A DNA stretch of 64,000 nt. Source: Aequorivita aquimaris. Its GTDB lineage: Bacteria; Bacteroidota; Bacteroidia; Flavobacteriales; Flavobacteriaceae. The notes under the pieces are model-generated. The model saw only the letters and a program-made list of their open reading frames with translations, searched no databases and was not told the origin of the DNA. Shown here in pieces: positions 25,787-34,875 of this stretch. Location of the stretch: assembly GCF_001573155.1 (NCBI RefSeq), contig NZ_JRWG01000006.1:171814-235813 (forward strand), read 5' to 3'. A program made the translations under genes and the position numbers. Each line of letters starts with the position of its first letter. The first letter of the stretch is position 1.

Positions 25787-26563
25787 TCATTCCTTTTCAA
25801 AACTCCGATACCGCGTTAGCAATACAAAAAATGCTCCGTATGAAATAAATCCAACAGCGGTAATAGCCATCAATATTCTCCCAAAGGTGGATTGATCCAA
25901 GAATTTAAAAGCATCCTGAATTCCCTTTATATCGTGATTGCCTGTATAAATTGCGGCCCTGAAAAAGAAGTAGGCAATAATGGCCACCACAAAGGCACGG
26001 GCGTAAAACCCGAACTGCCCCACTGTCCTTATAATGGCCGCACCTTTCCTTCCTTCCAGATTAAACTGATCCAACAACCCGCCCTTAATAACTCCAACGG
26101 TAAGTACAATCCCCTGCATGGTCAAAACAATACCAATGCCGATAAAAACGTAGCTTAAGGTTGTAGGTCCCAAAAAATCCAGATAGCGCGAGTTTGAGCT
26201 TTCCTCCATGGGATAGGAAAAAAGATGATAAAAACATAGAAAAGCCACAACTACATAGACTAAGCCCGTGGTAAAAAGACCAAAGCGCCGTAATTTCGCC
26301 TTGTAATCCGAACCAATATTTTCAGGATCTTTAAAAGCTTGAAGAAACATCCAGAAAGAATAGCAAAGAAGACCTACGCCAAGGAGCAGCAATAATACCT
26401 GCCCAAAAGGTTGTTTTTTCAGGAACAATAGCGCCTGATTGGTGCCCGAACTATCGCCTCCCATGTTCAAAGCTGCCATAAGAGAGAGCACTCCTATTAC
26501 CACATAGATAATGCCCTTGGACACAAAACCAATAACAGCAGCAGTTTTATACGATTTTTTCAA
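25787..26563 (-). CDS. DUF1206 domain membrane protein
   Basis: 258 residues, six predicted transmembrane helices in three related pairs, each introduced by a FGFxARG/GxISKGxxY-like segment (VIGFVSKGIIYVVIGVLSL; FGLFTTGLVYVVVAFLCF; FGFYARAFVVAIIAYFFF), the three-repeat layout of DUF1206. Function unknown. The frame opens with TTG at 26563; no in-frame ATG is available upstream, so the start is TTG or lies slightly downstream. Confidence 0.85.
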   Translation of the reverse strand: MKKSYKTAAVIGFVSKGIIYVVIGVLSLMAALNMGGDSSGTNQALLFLKKQPFGQVLLLLLGVGLLCYSFWMFLQAFKDPENIGSDYKAKLRRFGLFTTGLVYVVVAFLCFYHLFSYPMEESSNSRYLDFLGPTTLSYVFIGIGIVLTMQGIVLTVGVIKGGLLDQFNLEGRKGAAIIRTVGQFGFYARAFVVAIIAYFFFRAAIYTGNHDIKGIQDAFKFLDQSTFGRILMAITAVGFISYGAFFVLLTRYRSFEKE

Positions 26564-26688
26564 ATTTGAAATGTGTTTATTGACAAACGCCCGCCAAGCT
26601 ACAACTAGCGCTGATATTATTGATGGGAAAAGTTTTGGTGTCTCTTCAACCTAAGTAGTACATTTACTTTGTAAGGCATAGCCTGACA

Positions 26689-28536
26689 TTACTCCAAATG
26701 ATCTATCAATTTTTCAAACCCTAGGATATCATCACCCATACCTATTTTCCTACGTAGTGTAGTCTTTTTAACTTCTACCTGATCGGTACTGATGCCCATA
26801 AGCGCTGCGATTTCTTTTTCAGATAGCTGCAATTTCAACATACAGCAAAAGGCCACATCGTTTTCAGACAGGTTGGGAAACATCTCTGCTAGCTGAAGGG
26901 CAAAGACAGGATGCACCTCTATAAATTTCCCCTTAAAATATTTCCAATAATTATTTTGGCCCAAAAGATTTTTTAACTTTTCTGCCAGAACGGTGGAACT
27001 TTCTAGATTGTCTCTATTTTCAATAAGCTCTATAATCTGGTTCTGTAGGTTGGACATTTCCATACTCACTTGCACCAATTCCTTTTCCTTGTTTTCCAAA
27101 ACCCTCTCGCGTTCAAGGCGCAGCTCTCCCTCAAGGGTATTTTTCTCTTCCAACACCTTCTTTGAATTTTCCAAGCTTGCTACCAGTTCCTGTTGCAATT
27201 TCAGTTTGTTTCTATTGGTCCTATAGAGAACCAAGCCGATGGCTAGGAGGAGTATAAAACTAAGAAAGCCCAAGAGTAGGATATTATCCTTTTTATTATT
27301 ATTCTCAATCAAAAGTTCATTGTTTTTCTTTAGCACGAGATTTCGTTCGCGTTGCAAATCATTTTGATAGGCTTCCTGCAGCTCCAAGGATTTGGCATGG
27401 TTTAAGGCAGTATTGAGGGAGTCTTTTAAAAAATCCAAACGCTCAAAAGCTTGCAATGATTTTTCCACCATTCCGTTTTGTCCATAGGTGAATACAGCCT
27501 GTTTTAGAAAGTCGATTTCGTTGTCGGCATTCATTTTCATTCTCGTGCTGTTTGTTGAGGCTTTTACCCTTTCAATTACCTTTTGAGCCTTAGAATACTG
27601 TTTTTTACTATTCAAAAAATCAAGATAACGAACACTCGTTTCCAAAGAGCGAGGCGAACTTATTTGGTACATGCCATCATAAGCGCGTTGGAATGCTTCT
27701 TGCGCCTGCTGTGATTTGCCCATAGCTACATATACTTGGGCAAGATTGCTCACGGCTATCCACATATACTCCTTTTGATTCATTTCCTTAAAGGCATTTT
27801 CCGCCTCTTTTAGGGCTTCTTCCGCCTCTTTATAATTTTCTTCCAACTGAAGTAGGCAATCGGCGTAACTCAATAAAGTAACATAATAGTTGGTTCCTTT
27901 TTCCTTTGCGAAGACCGGCAAAATTTCTTCATAAATATCCCTGGCAAAAGTAAAGTTACTATTGTTGTAATATAGGTTCGCAAGTTTCTGCCTTACGATG
28001 CTCAATTCGCGTTCGCTGCCCGATTTCTTTAAAATAGCGATGGCTTTTTTGAGATATTCCAGCGCCTTCTCGCTGTTCTTCATATAATTATAATTGGAGG
28101 CCATTTCGCCATAGGCCCTCCCCACTCCTTCCTGATTACCTGCTTTTTTAAACTGTTCAATGGCATTTTCACTAGCTTGCAATGATTCCTGATATTGCGA
28201 CCCTATACGATAGTTTATGGCTAGATTAAGATACATTTTGGCATGCTGCAAAGGATAATCTTCAGTATAGTCAAGCGCCTTTTCCATATAAAATTCCGCC
28301 GAATCGGGCACCGCAAGTTTATTGTACTGTATGCCTATAGTGCTGTACGATTTTCCGATTATGGTATCATGCAGTTCTGAAGAAAACTTTAAGAGTTGAA
28401 ATAAATAAAACTTGGTAGAATCTGGATTACGCACATGGCTTTCTATCTTTTTGTTGAGCCTGTCTATTTCCGGATTTTGGGCTTGGAGGTCAGTAAATAT
28501 GCAAAGGAAGAGAAATAGGTAGATAGAATTTTTCAT
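26689..28536 (-). CDS. membrane-anchored TPR protein with C-terminal LuxR-like HTH
   Basis: 615 residues from ATG 28536, which begins a signal peptide (MKNSIYLFLFLCIFTDLQAQ). TPR-like helical repeats fill roughly 30-400; a transmembrane helix follows at about 435-455 (ILLLGFLSFILLLAIGLVLY), then a long charged coiled coil (KNKLKLQQELVASLENSKK, EGELRLERERVLENKEKEL) and a C-terminal helix-turn-helix (FCCMLKLQLSEKEIAALMGISTDQVEVKKTTLRRKIG). The sensor is outside the inner membrane and the DNA-binding domain inside, a one-component design frequent in Bacteroidota. Target genes unknown. Confidence 0.85.
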   Translation of the reverse strand: MKNSIYLFLFLCIFTDLQAQNPEIDRLNKKIESHVRNPDSTKFYLFQLLKFSSELHDTIIGKSYSTIGIQYNKLAVPDSAEFYMEKALDYTEDYPLQHAKMYLNLAINYRIGSQYQESLQASENAIEQFKKAGNQEGVGRAYGEMASNYNYMKNSEKALEYLKKAIAILKKSGSERELSIVRQKLANLYYNNSNFTFARDIYEEILPVFAKEKGTNYYVTLLSYADCLLQLEENYKEAEEALKEAENAFKEMNQKEYMWIAVSNLAQVYVAMGKSQQAQEAFQRAYDGMYQISSPRSLETSVRYLDFLNSKKQYSKAQKVIERVKASTNSTRMKMNADNEIDFLKQAVFTYGQNGMVEKSLQAFERLDFLKDSLNTALNHAKSLELQEAYQNDLQRERNLVLKKNNELLIENNNKKDNILLLGFLSFILLLAIGLVLYRTNRNKLKLQQELVASLENSKKVLEEKNTLEGELRLERERVLENKEKELVQVSMEMSNLQNQIIELIENRDNLESSTVLAEKLKNLLGQNNYWKYFKGKFIEVHPVFALQLAEMFPNLSENDVAFCCMLKLQLSEKEIAALMGISTDQVEVKKTTLRRKIGMGDDILGFEKLIDHLE

Positions 28537-28705
28537 AAGCAAGTTTGGGGCGATAAATATAATTGAAATAACTATGATGTAGACAAGGAAGTTAAAAGGA
28601 AGATTTGCAACATTCAAAATTCGAAGCTCGAGGTAGGAGATTAGAGAATGAGGATTAGAAATTAAGTTTTAAGGAATTACTTTTTTGTGATGCCTTTCCC
28701 TTTGC

Positions 28706-29321
28706 TTAGGCTTCCAGATTATCAATTGCCTTAGCTATATCTACCCCCTTACCCAAAACCGGAGAAAACCAATCGCCCATTTCCGTAAGGCGCTGGGGCA
28801 TGGATTTTATGGTAAAATCCAAGATGGCAAGGCCGGACTTTACTTCCTTCCAAGATAGTGGAGCAGAAACAGGCGCGCCTTTTTTGGGCCTTACGCAATA
28901 GGGAGCCGCCAAGGTTTGGCCCCTGCGGTTTTGTAAGTAATCCAAGTAAATCTTGCCTTTCCGATTCTTTACTGCACGCTCCATACTGGTGAGCTTTGGC
29001 AATTTTTCGTGGATAAAATAGCACAGCAGTTTGGTAAAATCTCGCGCCTCATTGTAGCTGTAATTACCGCCTAATGGAATGTAAATCTTCCTTATCCAGC
29101 ACAATATAACTGTCGCCTTTCTTAAACCCTTTAACGATATCCTTCCATTCCACTTCCTTGCCTGTTTCCTCATTTACGCGTTTGTAGTGGATGCGTGCAT
29201 TGTCATGAACGTCGAGCATGTCCAGATCGAGTTTTCTGTCTTCCGATGCGCTGTACATTTTTATGGGAATTGACACTAGGCCAAAGCTTATTAAACCATT
29301 CCAAATTGATCTCATAATCAT
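28706..29321 (-). pseudogene. ku-ligD deletion remnant
   Basis: Reading on the minus strand, codons from 29321 encode the first about 80 residues of a bacterial Ku protein (MRSIWNGLISFGLVSIPIKMYSA, HYKRVNEETGKEVEW, YIVLDKED). At about 29078-29095 the sequence switches, in another frame, to the C-terminal end of the LigD polymerase (AEP) domain (KIYIPLGGNYSYNEARDF, GKIYLDYLQNRRGQTLAAPY, RPKKGAPVSAPLSWKEVK), ending at 28706. The rest of Ku (about 170 residues) and most of LigD are missing. The words from both genes share AAGATTTA at the junction. The Ku frame stops at 29064-29066. NHEJ should be non-functional unless other copies exist. Confidence 0.85.
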
Positions 29322-29465
29322 AGCATTTTCATTAAAAATAATGCTAATGCGGGAAAGGCAATCGGGGTTTCACGATATTTTAACGGTGGCAGAAATAAGA
29401 AACGCGATTATACGCCGTATGAAATGTAGAGGATATTTAAGGAAGTTATACCTGCTAACTATAGC

Positions 29466-30854
29466 TTAAATCAGTTTTAATTGATTCACGATCTCCTGCA
29501 AAGAAGACTTCGCATCGCCAAAAAGAATACTGCAATTATCCAGTGCGAAAAGGTCATTTTGAACGCCTGCATAGCCTTTGCCCATACTTCGTTTCATTAC
29601 TATAACCTGCTTGCTTTCGTACACACGAATGATGGGCATCCCATAAACGGGGCTGTCGGGGTTGTTTTCGGCTGCTGGGTTTACTACATCGTTGGCACCA
29701 ATTACCAAAACAGCATCGTACTGTTCCATGTTTTCATTGCCTTCATCCATTTCCTTTAGATGGGAATATTCCACATTGGCCTCTGCAAGCAGCACGTTCA
29801 TATGTCCTGGCATACGGCCAGCGACGGGATGGATTATGTAATCTACCCCCACGTGACGCTTTTCTAATAATTGTTGCAATTGACCACAAATATGTTGCGC
29901 TTGTGCAACCGCAAGTCCGTAACCGGGAACGATGGCCACCTTCTGCGCAAACGAAAGTGATAAGGCCGTTTCCGAAATGCTTATTTCCTTAATCTCCTGC
30001 GCTTCTTCAACGGCACCATTTTTACTCTTTTTAAACGTTCCTGCAAGTACTTTTAACAGGGAACGGTTCATCGCCTTACACATTAAAATAGTGAGCAGAA
30101 TACCAGCGGCACCTACAAAAATACCACCCGCTATCATTGCCTTGTTTCCATAAACGAAACCGGCGAAAGCGGTAGCTATACCTGTGATACTATTTAAAAG
30201 AGAAATTACTACCGGCATATCGGCACCCCCAATCGGAAGAACGAAGAGCACGCCATAAACCATGGCTATGGCTGCCAGTACATACATAAAAGCGGTAAAC
30301 CCGATAGGAATGATTCCGAAAAAATAAAGCACAGGCAACAATACCATCAAACCCAAAAGTATCCTTGCGGAAAGGATGACGGTTTTACTGCGTCTGTCTT
30401 TTACTTTACCGGCCAATTTTCGCTCTGCTATAATACTTCCCGTTAAGGCTACTGCCCCCGTTATCAAACCGGCTATAAGTAGGATTTTATTGCCCAGAAT
30501 GGTAGTGAAGGGATCCATTTGGTTGGCCTCTACCAAGCCAAGAAGCATTGCACAGCCGCCGCCGGTGGCATTGAATAACGAGACCAGTTGGGGCATGCCA
30601 GTCATTTCAACCTTGTCTGAGAGCCTTTTGCCGATAACCGTTCCTACGGCGATTGCCAAGAGCATAATTATTAAATTGGTATAGGGAACGGTTGCCGTTA
30701 CCGCAGCCATAAAAGTGAGGACCACGGCGAGGACCATGCCCAAGGCGGCTATTAGGTTTCCCGTTTTCGCATTTTTTGGGGAACTCATAAATTTCAAACC
30801 TCCCAGAAAGGACAGGGTGGCAATTAAATAACCTACTTCTATGATTGCGTACAT
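29466..30854 (-). CDS. pntB: NAD(P) transhydrogenase beta subunit
   Basis: 462 residues. About nine N-terminal transmembrane helices carry the proton channel; the C-terminal domain III binds NADP(H) ([38 protein letters not shown]-type segment, [16 protein letters not shown]). With the two alpha polypeptides upstream it forms the proton-translocating transhydrogenase that makes NADPH from NADH at the expense of the proton gradient. A terminator-like hairpin lies between pntB and the gene before it. Confidence 0.96.
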   Translation of the reverse strand: [462 protein letters not shown]

Positions 30855-30897
30855 GGTTTAATTATGAAGTTTTGTTTTTATTGGAAAATAGAACGAC

Positions 30898-30960
30898 TTT
30901 AAAAAAAGACCAAAACATAAGCGATTTTTTAAATTGAGGTTGCTTATGTTTTGTGTCTTT
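30898..30960 (-). terminator. intra-operon terminator/attenuator ahead of pntB
   Basis: On the minus strand AAAGAC-ac-AAAACATAAGC ... GCTTATGTTTT-g-GTCTTT followed by a TTTT tract (arms 30942-30960 and 30905-30922, U-tract to 30898). It has intrinsic terminator form but sits between the small alpha subunit and pntB, so it may set their ratio. Confidence 0.7.
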
Positions 30961-30985
30961 CAGTATTGAGTCAATAATTGAGGAA

Positions 30986-31282
30986 TTATTTTTTAGGACT
31001 AAACATTTTCAACATACGTCCGGTAACGAAAAATCCGCCAGAAATGTTAAGGGTGCCGAGAAAAACCGCGATTCCCCCCAAAGTGAGGTTGAGGTAATCG
31101 TCCGCCGGCACCCGTAGCATCACGATAATGGCTCCTACCAAAATAACCCCACTAATGGCATTGGCGCCGCTCATTAGAGGCGTATGCAAAATAGCGGGCA
31201 CATTGGCGATTACTTCTATGCCGATAAAGACACAAAAAATGACAAAATAAATTTCCTGGATGTGTTGATTTATGAAATCCAT
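30986..31282 (-). CDS. NAD(P) transhydrogenase alpha subunit, membrane part (PntA2)
   Basis: 98 residues with three transmembrane helices (IYFVIFCVFIGIEVIANVPAILHTPLMSGANAISG... pattern; INISGGFFVTGRMLKMF at the end). This is the C-terminal membrane domain of PntA encoded separately, the three-gene arrangement (pntAA, pntAB, pntB) known from Rhodospirillum and common in Bacteroidota. Three bases separate it from the large alpha subunit gene. Confidence 0.95.
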   Translation of the reverse strand: MDFINQHIQEIYFVIFCVFIGIEVIANVPAILHTPLMSGANAISGVILVGAIIVMLRVPADDYLNLTLGGIAVFLGTLNISGGFFVTGRMLKMFSPKK

Positions 31283-31285
31283 AAT

Positions 31286-32419
31286 TTATGCTGGTTGTAG
31301 TTGTTTGGTGAAATGTGGGTGCGTCCATTGGCCTTCCTTCATAATTTGGGAAGCGGTGAGCAATGGATCATCTGGTTGGTCTTCTGCCTTTTGTTTGTAC
31401 TTTATAAATGAGAAATAGTTATTGGAAAGCAATTTTGAAGCAGCCGCGGGTATTTCTGCGGAAAGGCTTGAGTGACCCAGAATAGTAACTTCGTTGTGAT
31501 TGATAATTTCCTTGTTTTTTGAAAGCTCGCAGTTTCCGCCCTGTTCTGCCGCCAGGTCAATGATCACGCTGCCGGGCTGCATTGCTTCCACAGATCGTGT
31601 TTCAATGAGCAAGGGTGCTTTTCTCCCCGGAATATTGGCAGTACTGATTACGATATTTGCCGTTAGAATGTGATTGTGTATCAATTCTTTCTGCTTTTTT
31701 TGATATTCCTCACTTTGCTCTACCGCATACCCTCCTGCATTTGCAGACTCGGTATAGCCTTCTACTTCAATAAAGGTGGCACCAAGGCTGCGGACTTCCT
31801 CTCCGGCAGATTTGCGCACGTCAAAGGCCTCAACAACTGCACCTAATCGACGGGCCGTTGCAATGGCTTGCAGTCCTGCAACGCCTGCACCGAGCACTAA
31901 AATCTTGACCGGGGTAAGTGTTCCCGCGGCGGTTGTAAACATTGGGAAAACACCATTATACACTTCCGCTGCTTTTATCACCGCCCTGTATCCCGCAAGG
32001 GAGGCCATGGACGAAAGCACATCCATAGACTGCGCAAGAGTAGTTCTTGGAAGCAAATCCAAACTGTAAACCGTGGCTGAATTTTTTTGATAAATAGCGA
32101 GTTTGGAATCATGAAAGAGGGGGTTGAAAATACCAATGAAGCAACAACCCCCCTTCATTTCCACTTCGCTAAAAGTATGGTTTATGGATACGATGGTATC
32201 CGAATTTTTAAAAATTGACTCGCGAGATTTACTGATAGCTCCCGCCTGTAAATATTCAGCATCGTCAATTTGTAGCGAACTGCCCAGCCCCGGCTCAAAA
32301 AGGATATTGAGCTTCAACTCCCCGGTAAGTCTTTTTACTTCCTTGGGCAACAAACAAACCCGCGGATCGTTTGGGGTTTTTAGGATTCCTATAGTATTGG
32401 GCTGCAGCTGTTCGCTCAT
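31286..32419 (-). CDS. pntA: NAD(P) transhydrogenase alpha subunit, NAD-binding part
   Basis: 377 residues, soluble domain I. The alanine-dehydrogenase-like fold binds NAD(H): VKILVLGAGVAGLQAIATARRLGAVVEAFDVR is the nucleotide-binding segment, and AAEQGGNCELS follows as in the family. First gene of pntAA-AB-B. Confidence 0.96.
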   Translation of the reverse strand: MSEQLQPNTIGILKTPNDPRVCLLPKEVKRLTGELKLNILFEPGLGSSLQIDDAEYLQAGAISKSRESIFKNSDTIVSINHTFSEVEMKGGCCFIGIFNPLFHDSKLAIYQKNSATVYSLDLLPRTTLAQSMDVLSSMASLAGYRAVIKAAEVYNGVFPMFTTAAGTLTPVKILVLGAGVAGLQAIATARRLGAVVEAFDVRKSAGEEVRSLGATFIEVEGYTESANAGGYAVEQSEEYQKKQKELIHNHILTANIVISTANIPGRKAPLLIETRSVEAMQPGSVIIDLAAEQGGNCELSKNKEIINHNEVTILGHSSLSAEIPAAASKLLSNNYFSFIKYKQKAEDQPDDPLLTASQIMKEGQWTHPHFTKQLQPA

Positions 32420-32450
32420 AAGTTCTTATTGAAATTTTTATTTTTCCTTT

Positions 32451-32831
32451 TTATTTGCTTAGCATACCGAAGTATTCTTCCTTTACTTCCCGGTAACTTT
32501 TTAAATGGGCCAAATATGTTTTTCTAAACTTTTCATGCTCGGTTACATAAAACATGTCGCAATCCACATCTTCGCATTCCGCGGCCTTTGGCAAGCCCTC
32601 TTTGTATTTTAGGAAAGCGTCAATGGTAGCTACGTTTTTCTCTTTTTCACGAGCCAGTTTTTCTATTACGTTCTTGGATTCAAACACCTTTAAAAGTTCC
32701 GAATTCCCAAGGTTCAACAGGTTGACAATCTCCTTTTCGATATAGTTGAGATGTTCTATCCAGTTGTCCAACTCTATGGAATTATTCTTAAATGCTATTG
32801 CTTCGGGGGAATCGTGATCGTAAATCTGCAT
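32451..32831 (-). CDS. conserved hypothetical protein
   Basis: 126 residues, predicted helical and highly charged (WIEHLNYIEKEIVNLLNLGNSELLKVF, KNVIEKLAREKEKNVATIDAFLKYKEG, FRKTYLAHLKSYREVKEEYFGML). No signal peptide, no recognised domain. It is 31 bp upstream of pntA and 25 bp downstream of the GreA-like gene, all on the minus strand. Codon use and composition look like the neighbours, so it is a real gene of unknown function. Confidence 0.7.
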   Translation of the reverse strand: MQIYDHDSPEAIAFKNNSIELDNWIEHLNYIEKEIVNLLNLGNSELLKVFESKNVIEKLAREKEKNVATIDAFLKYKEGLPKAAECEDVDCDMFYVTEHEKFRKTYLAHLKSYREVKEEYFGMLSK

Positions 32832-32856
32832 GACTTATATAAATATTTTTAAATTT

Positions 32857-33273
32857 CTATGAAAGAACGTCTATATCGATGGGTCTTTCAGCCTGCTTAA
32901 CACTTGTAATTTTTAGTTCTTTGGTACCATTTGGAAAATTCCAAATAACGGAATCGCCCTCGGCATAACCCATTACGGCTGAACCCATTGGGGCCAAAAT
33001 AGAAATCTTGTTCGCCGCGATATTTCGTTCGGTGGGGATGACCAATTGAAATTCGGTTTGCCAGGTTCCTGATTCAACTGTAACAACACTGTTAAAGCGA
33101 ATTACATCTGCAGGCATTTCTTCGTGGTCGTAAATAATGGCACTTGTAAGCTCCCCGCTTAATTTTTTAAGGGAAACCTTGGTGTTTTCATCTTTATAAT
33201 AACCTGTAACGTTGAGTAGGCGTTTTAAAAAAACATACTCTTTTTTTTCTAATATCAAATTTCCATATTTCAT
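32857..33273 (-). CDS. GreA/GreB C-terminal domain (Rnk-like) protein
   Basis: 138 residues. The C-terminal FKBP-like domain of Gre factors is recognisable (VVTVESGTWQTEFQLVIPTERNIAANKISILAPMGSAVMGYAEGDSVIW), but the N-terminal part is short and lacks the long coiled coil that inserts into RNA polymerase. This is the layout of Rnk-type regulators, which bind polymerase without cleavage-stimulating activity. A large stem-loop lies between this gene and gdhA. Confidence 0.85.
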   Translation of the reverse strand: MKYGNLILEKKEYVFLKRLLNVTGYYKDENTKVSLKKLSGELTSAIIYDHEEMPADVIRFNSVVTVESGTWQTEFQLVIPTERNIAANKISILAPMGSAVMGYAEGDSVIWNFPNGTKELKITSVKQAERPIDIDVLS

Positions 33274-33293
33274 GGTTTCTATTTCTGTATTAT

Positions 33294-33349
33294 TAAAGAT
33301 GGAACATCATTGTCATTTAAGACAATTGAGGAGCGATGTTCCATCTTTA
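33294..33349. repeat. long two-tier stem-loop between gdhA and gre-like gene
   Basis: Outer arms TAAAGATGGAACATC / GATGTTCCATCTTTA are perfect over 15 bp; inside lies a second stem ATTGTC-atttaa-GACAAT. It starts 15 bp after the gdhA stop. No U-tract follows on either strand, so it is not a classical terminator; it could protect the gdhA mRNA 3' end or be a dispersed repeat. Confidence 0.7.
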
Positions 33350-33363
33350 TGGATTCAAATTAA

Positions 33364-34659
33364 TTATGGGAAAATCCCTCTAAGCACATAGGCTTTTTCA
33401 ATTCTTTCGATAGCGATTGCAAAAGCTGCGGTACGCATATCGATTTCTTTCTCTTCGGAATAGGCCGAAACTTTCTTAAAGGTTGACCGAAGTTTTTTCT
33501 CCAGTTTTTCCAAAATCTCGTCCATCTGCCAAAGCTCTCCGTTACGGTTTTGAAGCCATTCAAAATAACTTCCTATTACGCCACCGGAGTTGCACATAAT
33601 ATCTGGAATGATGGTGATGCCACGCTCCAACAATATTTTTTCGCCTTCCACATCTGTCGGGCCATTGGCGCCTTCAGCAATCAAAGTAGCTTTTATGGAA
33701 TGTGCGTTTTCTTTGGTAATCTGGTTGCCCAAAGCTGCTGGAATACAGATGTCGCAATCCAAGCCGAAAAATTCCTTGCCGTCCAAGGCGTCTGCTTCTG
33801 GGAAACCTACGATGCTGCCGTTATTGGCTTTTCCATAATTGAAAAGATCCTCAACTGTAATCCCTTCTTTGTTTTGAAGGCTTCCGTAGGCATCCTGGAC
33901 ACCTACCATTTTTGCACCTTCTTTTTCCAAGAAATGTGAAGCCCAATAGCCTACGTTTCCAAAACCTTGAACGATAAAGGTTTTACCTTTTAGACTCTCA
34001 TTGTTCTTTTCTGCCCAAAATTTAATGGTCAAAAATACACCGTAACCAGTGGCACGATCACGGCCTTCCAAACCACCACTGCCAACAGGTTTTCCTGTAA
34101 CTACGTGTTGGTTTTTGGAACGTTCACTAGTGCTTTTTGTACTCATATAGGTGTCTGCAATCCACGCCATGGTCTGGTCGTTGGTATTTACGTCTGGCGC
34201 AGGAATATCGTGCTCCGGGCCAATATTCTCGCCCAGCGCATAGGTGAATCTTCGCGTAATGCGCTCCAATTCTCCTTTTGAATATTTTGAAGGGTCGATC
34301 TGGATTCCTCCTTTTGCGCCTCCGTAAGGTAATCCTGCCAAAGATGTTTTCCAGGTCATCCACATGGCCAAGGCACGTGCGGCGTCAATATCAACCGTTG
34401 GGTGGTAACGAAGGCCTCCTTTGTATGGGCCAAGTGCGTTGTTATGCTGCACACGGTAGCCAGTGAATATCTCCACATTACCATTGTCCATACGAACCGG
34501 GAAGTGAATGATGATTTCAGTGTTTGTGATGCTAAGAATTTTGCGAACGTTTGGGTTCAGATCAATTTTGTCTGCAGCGCTGTTGAATTGCTCCAACACG
34601 TTGTCCAACATTCCTCTTTTTACAGGTTGCGGTTTTTCCAAGGTTTGTGTATTTGTCAT
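33364..34659 (-). CDS. gdhA: glutamate dehydrogenase
   Basis: 431 residues, Glu/Leu/Phe/Val dehydrogenase family. Substrate-binding YKGGLRYHP, catalytic-lysine region SLAGLPYGGAKGGIQ, and Rossmann motif VQGFGNVGYWASHFLEKEGA are present. Converts 2-oxoglutarate and ammonium to glutamate or the reverse. A 57-codon gene precedes it by 14 bp, and a consensus sigma-54 promoter precedes that, so gdhA is probably nitrogen-controlled through the neighbouring NtrC-type regulator. Confidence 0.96.
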   Translation of the reverse strand: MTNTQTLEKPQPVKRGMLDNVLEQFNSAADKIDLNPNVRKILSITNTEIIIHFPVRMDNGNVEIFTGYRVQHNNALGPYKGGLRYHPTVDIDAARALAMWMTWKTSLAGLPYGGAKGGIQIDPSKYSKGELERITRRFTYALGENIGPEHDIPAPDVNTNDQTMAWIADTYMSTKSTSERSKNQHVVTGKPVGSGGLEGRDRATGYGVFLTIKFWAEKNNESLKGKTFIVQGFGNVGYWASHFLEKEGAKMVGVQDAYGSLQNKEGITVEDLFNYGKANNGSIVGFPEADALDGKEFFGLDCDICIPAALGNQITKENAHSIKATLIAEGANGPTDVEGEKILLERGITIIPDIMCNSGGVIGSYFEWLQNRNGELWQMDEILEKLEKKLRSTFKKVSAYSEEKEIDMRTAAFAIAIERIEKAYVLRGIFP

Positions 34660-34673
34660 TTTAATAATTGTTT

Positions 34674-34847
34674 TTAAATAGTTGCCATTTCTGGCTCTCT
34701 TTGGGTTATTGTCAGTAAAGGCTCGGGAGCACGGTGTTGCAGTTCGTCAAACTCACTACAGGAAAACACCGCTGAATGATTGTGCGTTAGCACGCAATAA
34801 GCTGCGTGCGCACATTCAAGGCAAAGGTTTGTAGGGTTATTAGTCAT
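34674..34847 (-). CDS. small cysteine-rich protein upstream of gdhA
   Basis: 57 residues from ATG 34847 (an in-frame ATG at 34853 is an alternative). Cysteines are spaced CLECAHAAYC-...-FSCSEFDELQ, a Cx2Cx5C plus C pattern suggesting a metal site. The start falls 17 nt after the transcription start predicted from the sigma-54 promoter, and the stop is 14 bp before gdhA, so it heads the gdhA transcript. No family name known to me; possibly a small regulator of nitrogen metabolism, which is inference only. Confidence 0.65.
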   Translation of the reverse strand: MTNNPTNLCLECAHAAYCVLTHNHSAVFSCSEFDELQHRAPEPLLTITQREPEMATI

Positions 34848-34875
34848 AATCATTAATTGTTTGACATTCCTATTG

